DNA from: JAFCUW01 sp049897565
Lineage (GTDB): Bacteria > Pseudomonadota > Gammaproteobacteria > Burkholderiales > Burkholderiaceae_D
Assembly: GCF_049897565.1 (NCBI RefSeq)
Contig: NZ_JAFCWM010000024.1
Location: 1 to 64,000, forward strand
Direction: 5' to 3'
DNA length: 64,000 nt
Shown here in pieces: positions 41,442 to 49,782 of this stretch. A program made the translations under genes and the position numbers. The first letter of the stretch is position 1. Every line of letters starts with the position of its first letter. The notes under the pieces were generated by a model. That model did no database searches and had not been told where the DNA came from. It was given only the letters and a program-made list of their open reading frames with translations.

Positions 41442-43055
41442 TTACTCGTAAAACTTGGACGTGATCGGGTAGCGCCAGTCGCGCCCAAAGCCGCGGTGCG
41501 TGACGCGGATGCCGACCGGCGACTGGCGCCGCTTGTATTCGTTGATCTTGATGAGCCGCGTCACGCGCGCCACGTCGGCCGCCGGATAGCCGGCCGCGAC
41601 AATCTCGGCGATCGAATGGTTCTCTTCCATGTACATCCGCATGATGCCGTCGAGGATCTCGTACGGCGGCAGCGAATCCTGGTCGAGCTGGTTCTCGCGC
41701 AGCTCGGCCGACGGTCCGCGCGTCAGGATGCGCTGCGGAATCACGTCGGACTGCGCATTGCGCCAGTCGCACAGCCTGTACACCAGCGTCTTGGCGATGT
41801 CCTTGATGACGGCGAAGCCGCCGGCCATGTCGCCATACAGCGTGCAGTAGCCGACCGCCATCTCGCTCTTGTTGCCAGTGGTAAGGACGATGCTGCCGTG
41901 CTTGTTCGACAGCGCCATCAGCAAGGTGCCGCGGATGCGCGCCTGGATGTTTTCTTCCGTCGCGTCTTCCTTCAGGCCGGCAAATTCGGCCGCCAGCGTG
42001 GCGCGAAAGGCGTCGAACGTGGCCTGGATCGGAATCTCGTCGTAGCGCACGCCGAGCCGCCCGACCATCTCGCGCGAATCGATCCACGAAATGTCGGCCG
42101 TGTATTGCGACGGCATCATGATCGCGCGCACCTTGTCGGCGCCGAGCGCGTCGACCGCGATGGCCAGCGTCAACGCCGAATCGACGCCGCCCGACATGCC
42201 GATCAGCACGCCCGGAAAACCGTTCTTGCCGATGTAGTCGTGCACGCCCAGCACCAGCGCCTTGTAGACCTGCCCTTCGAGCGGCAACACCGCCGGCAGC
42301 GGCTGCGCCACCGGCCGCGCGCCGTCGAATTCGACGATGCACAGGTCTTCCTCGAAATGCTTGAGCTGCACGCGCAGCTCGCCTTCCTGGTCCATCACGA
42401 ACGAGTGGCCGTCGAAGATCAGCTCGTCCTGGCCGCCGACCAGGTTGGCGTACACCAGCGACATGCCCAGCACGCTGACGTTCTGGCGCATCGTCTCGTA
42501 GCGCAGGTCCTGCTTGTTCATGTGGTACGGCGAGCCGTTCGGCACCAGCAGCACTTCGGCGCCGGCCGCCTTCGCGCGTTGCGGCGCGTGCGGGAACCAG
42601 GTGTCTTCGCAGATGTTCAGGCCAAAGCGCACGCCCTTGACGGCAAACACCAGCGGCTCGTCGCGCGACGTGAAGTAGCGTTTCTCGTCGAACACGGTGG
42701 TATTCGGCAGCTCGTGCTTGCGGTAGGTGGCGGACACGGCGCCGTCGAGCAGCACCGACGAGGCGTTGTAGCGCGCCTTGCCGTCGGTGCCCGGATGGCC
42801 GACGATCACGTGCAGTCCGGGGAAGGCGGCCAGGTCGGCGGCCAGCCCCACCAACGTTTCCTCGGTTTTTGCGTAGAATGCATTGCGCAGCAGCAGATCT
42901 TCAGGCGGGTAGCCGACCAGCGACATCTCGGGCGTGAGCACGATGTCGGCCCCGTCCGCGGCGGCGCGGCGGGCAGCGTCGAGGATGCGGGCGCGGTTGC
43001 CGGCGAGGTCGCCGACGGTGCTGTTCATCTGAACGATAGCTACTTTGACTGTCAT
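41442..43055 (-). CDS. nadE: Glutamine-dependent NAD+ synthetase
   Basis: The enzyme makes NAD+ from nicotinate adenine dinucleotide, ATP and glutamine. Its 537 residues comprise an N-terminal nitrilase-type glutaminase domain with Glu (LTPEMSLVGYPPEDLLL), Lys (TYRKHELPNTTVFDEKRYF) and Cys (LNICEDTWFPHAP), and a C-terminal synthetase domain with the PP-loop GMSGGVDSALTLA. GSIVLTTGNKSEMAVGYCTL and VTRLIKINEYKRRQ are also characteristic. It is transcribed with glnB and diverges from the acyltransferase-like gene by 33 bases. Confidence 0.97.
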   Translation of the reverse strand: MTVKVAIVQMNSTVGDLAGNRARILDAARRAAADGADIVLTPEMSLVGYPPEDLLLRNAFYAKTEETLVGLAADLAAFPGLHVIVGHPGTDGKARYNASSVLLDGAVSATYRKHELPNTTVFDEKRYFTSRDEPLVFAVKGVRFGLNICEDTWFPHAPQRAKAAGAEVLLVPNGSPYHMNKQDLRYETMRQNVSVLGMSLVYANLVGGQDELIFDGHSFVMDQEGELRVQLKHFEEDLCIVEFDGARPVAQPLPAVLPLEGQVYKALVLGVHDYIGKNGFPGVLIGMSGGVDSALTLAIAVDALGADKVRAIMMPSQYTADISWIDSREMVGRLGVRYDEIPIQATFDAFRATLAAEFAGLKEDATEENIQARIRGTLLMALSNKHGSIVLTTGNKSEMAVGYCTLYGDMAGGFAVIKDIAKTLVYRLCDWRNAQSDVIPQRILTRGPSAELRENQLDQDSLPPYEILDGIMRMYMEENHSIAEIVAAGYPAADVARVTRLIKINEYKRRQSPVGIRVTHRGFGRDWRYPITSKFYE

Positions 43056-43088
43056 AACGGTAATACCTGATCACACCGAATTTGGATA

Positions 43089-44222
43089 ATGAATTATCGC
43101 ACGCATATCGTTTCTTCCCTATCGGACATCGGCCAGGGCGCATGGGATCAGCTGGCCGCGGCGCAGCCGCGCAGCAACCCGTTCCTGTCGTACGCATTCC
43201 TGCACGCGCTGCACGAGTCCGGCAGCGCCAGCGCAGAGTCGGGCTGGCAGCCGCAGTTCATCGCGCTGTACGATGGCGACACGCTGGCCGCCGCCATGCC
43301 GCTGTACGTCAAGGCGCACTCGTACGGCGAGTACGTGTTCGACTGGGCCTGGGCCGACGCCTATCACCGCAACGGCCTCGACTACTACCCGAAGCTGCTG
43401 TCGGCCATTCCATTCACCCCGGTGACCGGCCCGCGCCTGATGGCGGTCGACGCCACGGCGCGCGCGGCCTTGCTGAAGGTGCTGCGCGCCACCCAGAAAG
43501 CATCCGGCGTGTCGTCGACCCATATCCTGTATCCGCCCGAGGACCAGGCCCAGCAACTGGCCGAAGCCGGCTTCATGCTGCGCAGCGGCGTGCAGTTCCA
43601 CTGGCTTAACGCCGGCTACGCCGATTTCGATGCCTTCCTCGCTACGCTGGAGCAGAAAAAGCGCAAGAACATCCGCGCCGAGCGGCGCAAGGTGCGCGAG
43701 GCCGGCGTCACGCTGCGGCGGGTGCGCGGGCGCGATGCCACCGACGCCGACTGGCGCTTGTTCGACCGCTGCTACCAGCACACCTATGCGGCGCACCGCT
43801 CGACGCCCTACCTGAACCTGGATTTTTTCCGCCGCATCGGCCGCAGCATGCCCGACAACATCCTCTTGGTGATCGGCGAGCGCGACGGCGAGCCGATCGC
43901 CGCCTCATTGGTGATCCACTCGGCCGATACGCTGTTTGGCCGCTACTGGGGCGAACTCGAACACGTGCCCTGCCTGCACTTCGAGACGGCCTATTATCAG
44001 CCGCTGGAGTATTGCATCGAGCAAGGCATCGCCGTCTTCGAAGGCGGCGCCCAGGGCGAGCACAAGATGGCGCGCGGCTTCCTGCCGACCAAGACCTGGT
44101 CGGCGCACTGGCTGGCCCACCCCGCGTTCGCCGACGCCATCGAGCGCTTCCTCGAGCAGGAAGCCGGCGGCATCGACGACTACATCGACGAGCTGACCGA
44201 CCGCAACCCCTTCCGCAGTTGA
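43089..44222 (+). CDS. GNAT-fold protein of the DUF482 (peptidogalycan/FemAB-like) family
   Basis: The 377-residue protein has the two-part acyltransferase pattern: an N-terminal half with RSNPFLSYAFLHALHESGSA, YVKAHSYGEYVFDWAWADAY and the core KKRKNIRAERRKVREAGVTL. The second half has DTLFGRYWGELEHVPCLHFE, YYQPLEYCIEQGI and FEGGAQGEHKMARGFLPTKT. These are the conserved blocks of DUF482. The family resembles FemAB/GNAT transferases, but the substrate is unknown. It diverges from nadE. Confidence 0.88.
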   Translation: MNYRTHIVSSLSDIGQGAWDQLAAAQPRSNPFLSYAFLHALHESGSASAESGWQPQFIALYDGDTLAAAMPLYVKAHSYGEYVFDWAWADAYHRNGLDYYPKLLSAIPFTPVTGPRLMAVDATARAALLKVLRATQKASGVSSTHILYPPEDQAQQLAEAGFMLRSGVQFHWLNAGYADFDAFLATLEQKKRKNIRAERRKVREAGVTLRRVRGRDATDADWRLFDRCYQHTYAAHRSTPYLNLDFFRRIGRSMPDNILLVIGERDGEPIAASLVIHSADTLFGRYWGELEHVPCLHFETAYYQPLEYCIEQGIAVFEGGAQGEHKMARGFLPTKTWSAHWLAHPAFADAIERFLEQEAGGIDDYIDELTDRNPFRS

Positions 44223-44534
44223 ACTAAGACCGTCGTGCCCGCATCCTTCGGAAGTCGGGTTCGCCAGTGGCCGACACGACGACGGTTTTAGCGAGCAATT
44301 CAGCAAACCGTTGCGCCTTCGCTACGCTCGCGCCCACCCTGGCAAAACTACGAGCACCGTCCGCTTGCGCGCTCCTTCGCTGCGAAAAAGCCCTTTCCGC
44401 ACCCATGTTGTGCAATTTTGCACACAGGCCTTGCAAGCGGCTGGCTATTAATGAACTGCCAAACCGGGCACACTCTGTTGCATTGTGAATAAGCCGCAAT
44501 AACAAAACATAAAATAACCCTGAAGGAGACTGTA
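44223..44534. other. Intergenic region upstream of the TonB receptor
   Basis: These 312 bases hold no credible gene. The notable element is the palindrome at 44409-44424. An AT-rich stretch (about 44470-44520) just before the receptor's AAGGAG site should contain its promoter. No clear Fur box was found. Confidence 0.5.
44409..44424. promoter_or_regulatory. Candidate operator palindrome upstream of the TonB receptor
   Basis: TGTGCAA (44409-44415) and TTGCACA (44418-44424) are perfect inverted copies two bases apart, 111 bases before the receptor start. The half-site TGTGCA also occurs in the palindromes next to the LysR gene at about 47938 and 48031. Whether one protein reads both is untested. 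Confidence 0.45.
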
Positions 44535-46874
44535 ATGCGTATGACGAATAAACAGAAGACGGTGCTGCGTCGCTCGGTCGCGCTGATCATGGCGATCCCC
44601 GCCGTGTCGTGGAGCACGGCATACGCGCAGACCGATACCGGCGGCCAGACCGCCAACGGCGACATCGAAAAAGTCGTCGTCACGGCGCGCCGCCGCGCCG
44701 AGCTGATTCAGGACGTGCCGGGCGCGGTCACCGCCATCTCCGGCGCCCAGCTCGAAAAGCAGGCCATCCCCGACATCGCCGCGCTGGCCAACATGATCCC
44801 CGGCACCACGCTGAAAAGCTCGCGCGGCACCAACACCACCTTGACCGCCTTCATCCGCGGCGTCGGCCAGCAAGACCCGGTCGCCGGCTACGAGCAAGGC
44901 GTCGGCATCTACCTCGACGACATCTACCTGGTCCGCCCGCAAGGCGCGCTGACCGACATCTACGACCTCGAACGCATCGAAGTGCTGCGCGGCCCGCAAG
45001 GCACGCTGTACGGCCGCAACACCATCGGCGGCGCCATCAAGTACGTCACCCGCAAGCTGGCGCCGAAGATGACGCTCGACGCCAAGGCCACCATCGGCAG
45101 CTACGGCCAGAAGGACCTGGTTCTCAAGGCGAGCACCCCGGTCAACGAGATGCTGCGCGTCGGCGGCACCATCGCCACCTTCAACCGCGACGGCTTCGGC
45201 AAGAACGTCATCACCGGCGCCGAGAACTACAACAAGGAAGTCGTCGCCGGCCGCCTGAGCGTGGAACTGACGCCCAACAGCGACCTGTTCATCCGCCTGG
45301 CAACCGACCGCACGGTCGACGACTCGAATCCAAAACAAGGCTACCGCCTCACCGCCGGCCCTGCGCCGACCAACCTGCCGCCGCTCGGCGGCGACTACGA
45401 CACCCGTTCGAACCTGAACGCTGTCAACGGCCACGCGCAGCAAGTCATCGTCCAGGGCACGTCGCTGATGGGCGAGTACCAGATCAGCCCGACCCTGTCG
45501 TTCAAGTCCGTCACCGCGTACCGCAAATCGAAGACCTTCGCGCCGATCGATTTCGATTCGCTGCCAACGCCGCTGTTCGAGGCGCCGACCATCTACTCGG
45601 ACAACCAGACCAGCCAGGAATTCCAGTTCACCTACACCGGCTCGAAGTTCCAGGGCGTGGCCGGCGTGTTCTGGATGAAGTCGAACGCGTTCAACGAATT
45701 CGACGTGCTGTACAACGCCGCCGGCGGCCTGTCGCTGTACACCCTCGACGACATCGACTCGAAGACCTGGGCCGCATTCGCCGACGTCAGCTACAACGTC
45801 ACCGACACCTTCAACATCAACATCGGCGGCCGCTACACCGACGACGAGCGCAGCGCGCGCATCTTCAAGAAGAACTACCTCGGCCTGACCGGCTCGCCGA
45901 CGCTGGGCAACCCGGCAGCCGTCGGCGGCGTCGCCAACACCGACCTTGGCAAGGATGCGCTGCACCGCACCGACACCAAGTTCACGCCAAAGCTGGGCTT
46001 CGGCTGGAAGTTCGCGCCGGAGCACAACATCTACGGCACCGCCTCGCAAGGCTTCAAGGGCGGCATGTTCGATCCGCGCATGGACTTGGCCGGCAACCCG
46101 AACACTCCGGGCTCGCTCGCCAAGCGCAAAGGCGTCAATCCGGAGGAAGTCACCGCGTTCGAGCTGGGCATCAAGTCGAGCATGAATGGCGGGCGCCTGC
46201 AGACCAACGCAGCGGTGTTCTACACGGACTACAAGAACGTGCAGATCCCGGGCTCGGTGCCGACGTATGACGCCGCCGGCAACGTCAACGGCTTCGCCGG
46301 TTCCCTGAGCAATGCCGGCAAGGCCAAGATCAAGGGCTTCGAGCTCGAGGCGGTGTCGCATGTGACCAGCCAGCTCAATATCAGCGGCATGTACAGCTAC
46401 ATCGATGCCAAGTACAATGAGTGGATCGTTCCGAACGCCGCCGGCACCGCGCTGATCAACGTCGCCGCGCAAGCCGAGTTCCAGAACACGCCGAAGCACG
46501 CCGCCAACATCACCGCCACGTACGATTGGGGCATGCCGCTGATGGGCCGCTCCGGCACCCTGTCGTTGATCAACAGCGTCTCGTACAAGGGCATGGTCTA
46601 CCAGACCGAATTCGCCCGCACCGGCTCTACCCCGGCGCTCGACGCCACCGTGCCGTCCAACCTGAGGCTGGCGCAGGCTGGCTACTCGCTGTGGGATGCA
46701 GGCCTGGTGTGGACCAGCAGCGACCGCAAACTGCAAGTGGGCCTGCATGGCCGCAACCTGCTCGACAAGCGCTACAAGGTCGCCGGCTACAACTTCTCCG
46801 GCTTCTTCAACACCGTCACCACGTTCTACGGCGACCCGCGCACTGTGCGCCTGACGCTCGGCTACAAGTTCTAA
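44535..46874 (+). CDS. TonB-dependent outer-membrane receptor
   Basis: The 779-residue receptor has a signal peptide (VALIMAIPAVSWSTAYA) and a TonB box region (DIEKVVVTARRR). The plug is at about 50-165 (VPGAVTAISGAQLEKQAIPD, LERIEVLRGPQGTLYGRNTI, GGAIKYVTRKL), followed by a 22-strand barrel ending RTVRLTLGYKF with the C-terminal Phe. AAGGAG precedes the ATG. The plug and barrel resemble receptors often called for complex organic substrates or iron chelates; the ligand is unknown. A strong terminator follows. It is complete, unlike the receptor remnant near 16 kb. Confidence 0.93.
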   Translation: MRMTNKQKTVLRRSVALIMAIPAVSWSTAYAQTDTGGQTANGDIEKVVVTARRRAELIQDVPGAVTAISGAQLEKQAIPDIAALANMIPGTTLKSSRGTNTTLTAFIRGVGQQDPVAGYEQGVGIYLDDIYLVRPQGALTDIYDLERIEVLRGPQGTLYGRNTIGGAIKYVTRKLAPKMTLDAKATIGSYGQKDLVLKASTPVNEMLRVGGTIATFNRDGFGKNVITGAENYNKEVVAGRLSVELTPNSDLFIRLATDRTVDDSNPKQGYRLTAGPAPTNLPPLGGDYDTRSNLNAVNGHAQQVIVQGTSLMGEYQISPTLSFKSVTAYRKSKTFAPIDFDSLPTPLFEAPTIYSDNQTSQEFQFTYTGSKFQGVAGVFWMKSNAFNEFDVLYNAAGGLSLYTLDDIDSKTWAAFADVSYNVTDTFNINIGGRYTDDERSARIFKKNYLGLTGSPTLGNPAAVGGVANTDLGKDALHRTDTKFTPKLGFGWKFAPEHNIYGTASQGFKGGMFDPRMDLAGNPNTPGSLAKRKGVNPEEVTAFELGIKSSMNGGRLQTNAAVFYTDYKNVQIPGSVPTYDAAGNVNGFAGSLSNAGKAKIKGFELEAVSHVTSQLNISGMYSYIDAKYNEWIVPNAAGTALINVAAQAEFQNTPKHAANITATYDWGMPLMGRSGTLSLINSVSYKGMVYQTEFARTGSTPALDATVPSNLRLAQAGYSLWDAGLVWTSSDRKLQVGLHGRNLLDKRYKVAGYNFSGFFNTVTTFYGDPRTVRLTLGYKF

Positions 46875-46894
46875 GCTAGTCGTTCCAAACCAAC

Positions 46895-46931
46895 AAAAGG
46901 GCGCCGCATCTTAAATGCGGCGCCCTTTTTA
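46895..46931 (+). terminator. Rho-independent terminator after the TonB receptor
   Basis: AAAAGGGCGCCGCAT pairs with ATGCGGCGCCCTTTT around CTTAA, followed by T-run and AT-rich bases. It begins 21 bases past the receptor stop. Confidence 0.93.
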
Positions 46932-46940
46932 TATATGCGT

Positions 46941-46959
46941 GTCTGACCTATGGTCAGAC
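46941..46959. repeat. Dispersed GTCTGACC palindrome (degenerate copy 3)
   Basis: GTCTGACC (46941-46948) and GGTCAGAC (46952-46959) are inverted copies three bases apart, matching the core of the elements at 10727 and 40316 with shorter arms. It lies between the receptor terminator and the LysR gene 3' end. Confidence 0.55.
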
Positions 46960-46985
46960 TCCGGATATCGATCGAAGTTCGGTAT

Positions 46986-47936
46986 TTATGCTTTGCGCAG
47001 GCGCGGCGAACTGAGCGCCGTGCCGCCGGCATGGACGAACAGCTCCGGCTGCGCGTCGGCGTATTCGCGCAGCAGGTTCCACACGGCGCGCACACGCGGC
47101 AGGCGGTACAGGTCGACCGGCGCCACCATCCAGTAGGCGCGCTCGGCGAACACCACGTCCTGCAGGATCGGCACCAGCCGGCCGTCGTCCGGAATCACAT
47201 ACGGCGGCGCCATCATCAGCCCCAGGCCGGCGGCGGCCGCTTCGGCCTGCGCCATCATGCCGGTGCAGCACAGGCGCCGGCGCGGCGTGAAGCCGAGCGC
47301 GTCGAGAAAATTGAGTTCGTTGCTGGCCAGCCGGTCCTGCACGTAGTCGACGAAATCGTGTTCGGCCAGGTCGGACTGGCGCTCGATCGGCCGGTGGCGC
47401 GCCAGGTAGTCGGGCGAGCCGTACAAATACAGCCGGAACGACGCCAGCCGCGTGACCATGTAGCGGCCCGTGTTGGGCGCATCGAGCGTGACGCCGAGGT
47501 CCGCCTCGCGGTTGGCCAGGTTGGCGAAGCGCGGCTGCACCAGCAGGTCGATCGACAGGTCCGGATGCTCGGTCAGGAAGCGCGCCAGAAGGGGCGTGAT
47601 GACGCGCACGCCGAGCACCTCCGGCACGCCGAGGCGCACCACGCCGCGCACTTCGACCTGGTTGCCGCTTAGCTGGTCCTGCGCCGCCAGCGCCGCGCTT
47701 TCCATCACTTCGGCGTGCGGCAGCAGCGCCTGGCCCATCTCGGTCAGCTCGTAGCCTTCGCGCGAGCGATCGAACAGCGTGGTGCCGAGCTGCGTCTCGA
47801 GGCGGTCGATGCGGCGCGCCACGGTGGTGTGTTCGACCTCGAGCCCGCGCGAGGCGCCGGACAAGGTGCCGGCGCGCGCCAGCTCGAGAAAGAAACGCAG
47901 ATCTGTCCACTCAGGCAAGGTTTTCATGCGAGACAT
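46986..47936 (-). CDS. LysR-family transcriptional regulator
   Basis: The 316-residue regulator has an N-terminal winged helix (about 10-68: LRFFLELARAGTLSGASRGL, VEHTTVARRIDRLETQLGTT, LFDRSREGYELTEMGQALLP) and a C-terminal effector domain of the periplasmic-binding type (about 95-300). It diverges from the hydrolase-SDR-ABC transporter operon, so it probably controls it, with the substrate or a breakdown product as coinducer. Candidate binding palindromes lie in the shared 201-base gap. Confidence 0.9.
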   Translation of the reverse strand: MSRMKTLPEWTDLRFFLELARAGTLSGASRGLEVEHTTVARRIDRLETQLGTTLFDRSREGYELTEMGQALLPHAEVMESAALAAQDQLSGNQVEVRGVVRLGVPEVLGVRVITPLLARFLTEHPDLSIDLLVQPRFANLANREADLGVTLDAPNTGRYMVTRLASFRLYLYGSPDYLARHRPIERQSDLAEHDFVDYVQDRLASNELNFLDALGFTPRRRLCCTGMMAQAEAAAAGLGLMMAPPYVIPDDGRLVPILQDVVFAERAYWMVAPVDLYRLPRVRAVWNLLREYADAQPELFVHAGGTALSSPRLRKA

Positions 47937-47937
47937 T

Positions 47938-48048
47938 GTGCATCAGTGCGCATCGAAATGGCAATTCATTCATCAAACGGGGCACAAATGCACAGCAAGA
48001 CGGAGCCGATTTGCCCGCTGCCGCCTGGCGTTGTGCATTAATGCACAA
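47938..48048. promoter_or_regulatory. Candidate LysR binding region with an 18-bp perfect palindrome
   Basis: TTGTGCATTAATGCACAA (48031-48048) is a perfect palindrome, of the T-N11-A class LysR proteins use. A second imperfect copy, TTGTGCATCAGTGCGCA, begins at about 47937, next to the regulator start codon. The distance between them (about 93 bases) would let one dimer of dimers bend the DNA. The palindrome lies about 90 bases upstream of the hydrolase start. Confidence 0.6.
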
Positions 48049-48137
48049 AGGGTGTTCGCCGTCTTATCTTACGAACAAGGGGCTTTTGGCGCACACTGCA
48101 CGGCAATCAGGATTCCAAAAAAATATACGGGACGGAC

Positions 48138-49010
48138 GTGGCCACTTTCAGCGAAACCAGCTTTACCAGCGACGACGGCCTGCGCCTGTACGCACGCGAC
48201 TATGCGGCGGCCAGCGGGCCGGCGCGCCTGCCGGTCATCTGCATCCACGGGCTGACGCGCAATTCCGCCGACTTCGACGAGCTGGCGCCATGGATCGCCG
48301 CCCAGGGCCGGCGCGTGCTGGCAGTCGACGTGCGCGGCCGCGGCAACTCGGCGTACGACCCGAATCCGGCCAACTACAACCTGATGGTCTACGCCGGCGA
48401 CATCGTCAAGCTGGCGCACGACCTGGGCATCGCGCGCGCGGTCTTCATCGGCACCTCGATGGGCGGCCTGATCACGATGACGCTGGCGCTGCGCCGTCTC
48501 AAGCTGATCGCCGCCGCGGTGCTCAACGACGTCGGTCCCGCGCTGTCGGGCCGTGGCCTGCAGCGCATCGCCGGTTACGCCGGCAATTCCGAACCGGTCG
48601 CCAGCTGGGACGACGCGGCCGCCTACATGCGCGGCATAAATGAAGTGGCCTTCCCCGCCAACACGGAGCACGACTGGGACAAGTGGGCGCGCCGCGCGTT
48701 CGCCGAGACCGCGCCCGGCCAGCTCGGCATGCGCTACGATCCGAGCATCGCCATCGGCATCCGCACCGGCAAGCTCAAGCCGTCGTCGCTGACGGCGCGT
48801 TTTGCCTTCCGCCGGCTGGCGCACAAGCGCCCCACCCTGTTGATCCGCGGTGCGCTATCCGACCTGGTCGAGCAGGAACAGGTGTCGATGATGCGGGCGG
48901 CGGCGCCGATGATGGCGTACGCCGAAGTGGCCGACGTCGGCCACGCGCCGATGCTCAACGAGCCGCAGGCAATGGCGGCGCTGCGCGATTTTCTCGGGAG
49001 CGTAGATTGA
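48138..49010 (+). CDS. Alpha/beta-hydrolase
   Basis: The 290-residue hydrolase has an oxyanion segment VICIHGLTRNSADFDELAPW, the nucleophile elbow FIGTSMGGLITMT (Ser), a catalytic Asp region (LLIRGALSDLVEQEQ) and the catalytic His in DVGHAPMLNEPQ. It starts with GTG at 48138. It is first of six same-strand genes ending in an ABC transporter, so it probably hydrolyses an imported ester, lactone or ring-cleavage product. The substrate is unknown. Confidence 0.9.
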   Translation: MATFSETSFTSDDGLRLYARDYAAASGPARLPVICIHGLTRNSADFDELAPWIAAQGRRVLAVDVRGRGNSAYDPNPANYNLMVYAGDIVKLAHDLGIARAVFIGTSMGGLITMTLALRRLKLIAAAVLNDVGPALSGRGLQRIAGYAGNSEPVASWDDAAAYMRGINEVAFPANTEHDWDKWARRAFAETAPGQLGMRYDPSIAIGIRTGKLKPSSLTARFAFRRLAHKRPTLLIRGALSDLVEQEQVSMMRAAAPMMAYAEVADVGHAPMLNEPQAMAALRDFLGSVD

Positions 49011-49024
49011 ACAACGCCGGCGCC

Positions 49025-49768
49025 ATGAACCTGTGCGGCAAGGTGATCGTCGTCACCGGCGCCGCGCAAGGCATTGGTTTTGCGATCGCCGAACGCTGCG
49101 CCGACGCCGGCGCCGCCGTGGCGGTGTGGGACAACCAGGCCGACGCGATAGCCGGCGTGCTCGAACGGATTGGCGATCGTAATCCGCGCGCGCAGATCGC
49201 CGGCTTCATCGTCGACGTGGCCGACCTGGCGGCGGTGCACGACGCGGTGAAGGCGACGCTGGCGCGCTTTGGCCGCATCGATGGCCTGGTCAACAACGCC
49301 GGCGTCGTCGCCGACGCGCAGATATCGAAGATGAGCGAAGCGCAGTGGGACCGGGTCATCGACATCAACCTCAAAGGTGTGTTTAACTGCACCCGCGCCA
49401 GCGTCGAGGCGCTGCTCGCCAGTGCCGGCTCGATCGTCAACATCTCGTCGATCGTCGGCCTGACGGGCAACTACGGCCAGACCAATTACGCCGCCGCCAA
49501 GGCCGGCGTGCTGGGCATGAGCAAGACGTGGGCGCGCGAGCTCGGTCGCAAGGGCGTGCGCAGCAATGCGATTTGCCCCGGCTTCATCGAAACGCCGATA
49601 CTGGCAAAGATGCCGGTGCGGGTCATCGACGAGATGGTGGCACAGATCCCGCAGAAGCGGATGGGACAACCGCGCGAGATCGCCGCGGCAGCGGTTTTTC
49701 TGCTGTCGGCCGAAGCGAGCTACATTAATGGTGCCACGCTCGAAGTTACGGGCGGGCTGACACTTTGA
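49025..49768 (+). CDS. Short-chain dehydrogenase/reductase (FabG-like)
   Basis: The NAD(P)-dependent oxidoreductase has 247 residues. The cofactor motif TGAAQGIG, NNAGVV, the catalytic Ser in IVNISSIVGLTG, and YAAAKAG with the Tyr and Lys are all present; SNAICPGFIETP follows. The start at 49025 is the first ATG; an upstream in-frame TTG at 49007 has a better GGGAG site and overlaps the hydrolase stop, so translation may begin there. It would oxidise or reduce a hydroxyacyl or alcohol intermediate of the same pathway. Confidence 0.92.
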   Translation: MNLCGKVIVVTGAAQGIGFAIAERCADAGAAVAVWDNQADAIAGVLERIGDRNPRAQIAGFIVDVADLAAVHDAVKATLARFGRIDGLVNNAGVVADAQISKMSEAQWDRVIDINLKGVFNCTRASVEALLASAGSIVNISSIVGLTGNYGQTNYAAAKAGVLGMSKTWARELGRKGVRSNAICPGFIETPILAKMPVRVIDEMVAQIPQKRMGQPREIAAAAVFLLSAEASYINGATLEVTGGLTL

Positions 49769-49782
49769 CGGAGACACACGCA

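Noticed and set aside
44223..44534. Fur box upstream of the TonB receptor.
   Set aside because: No stretch matched GATAAT-type triplets well enough; only the TGTGCAA palindrome was convincing.
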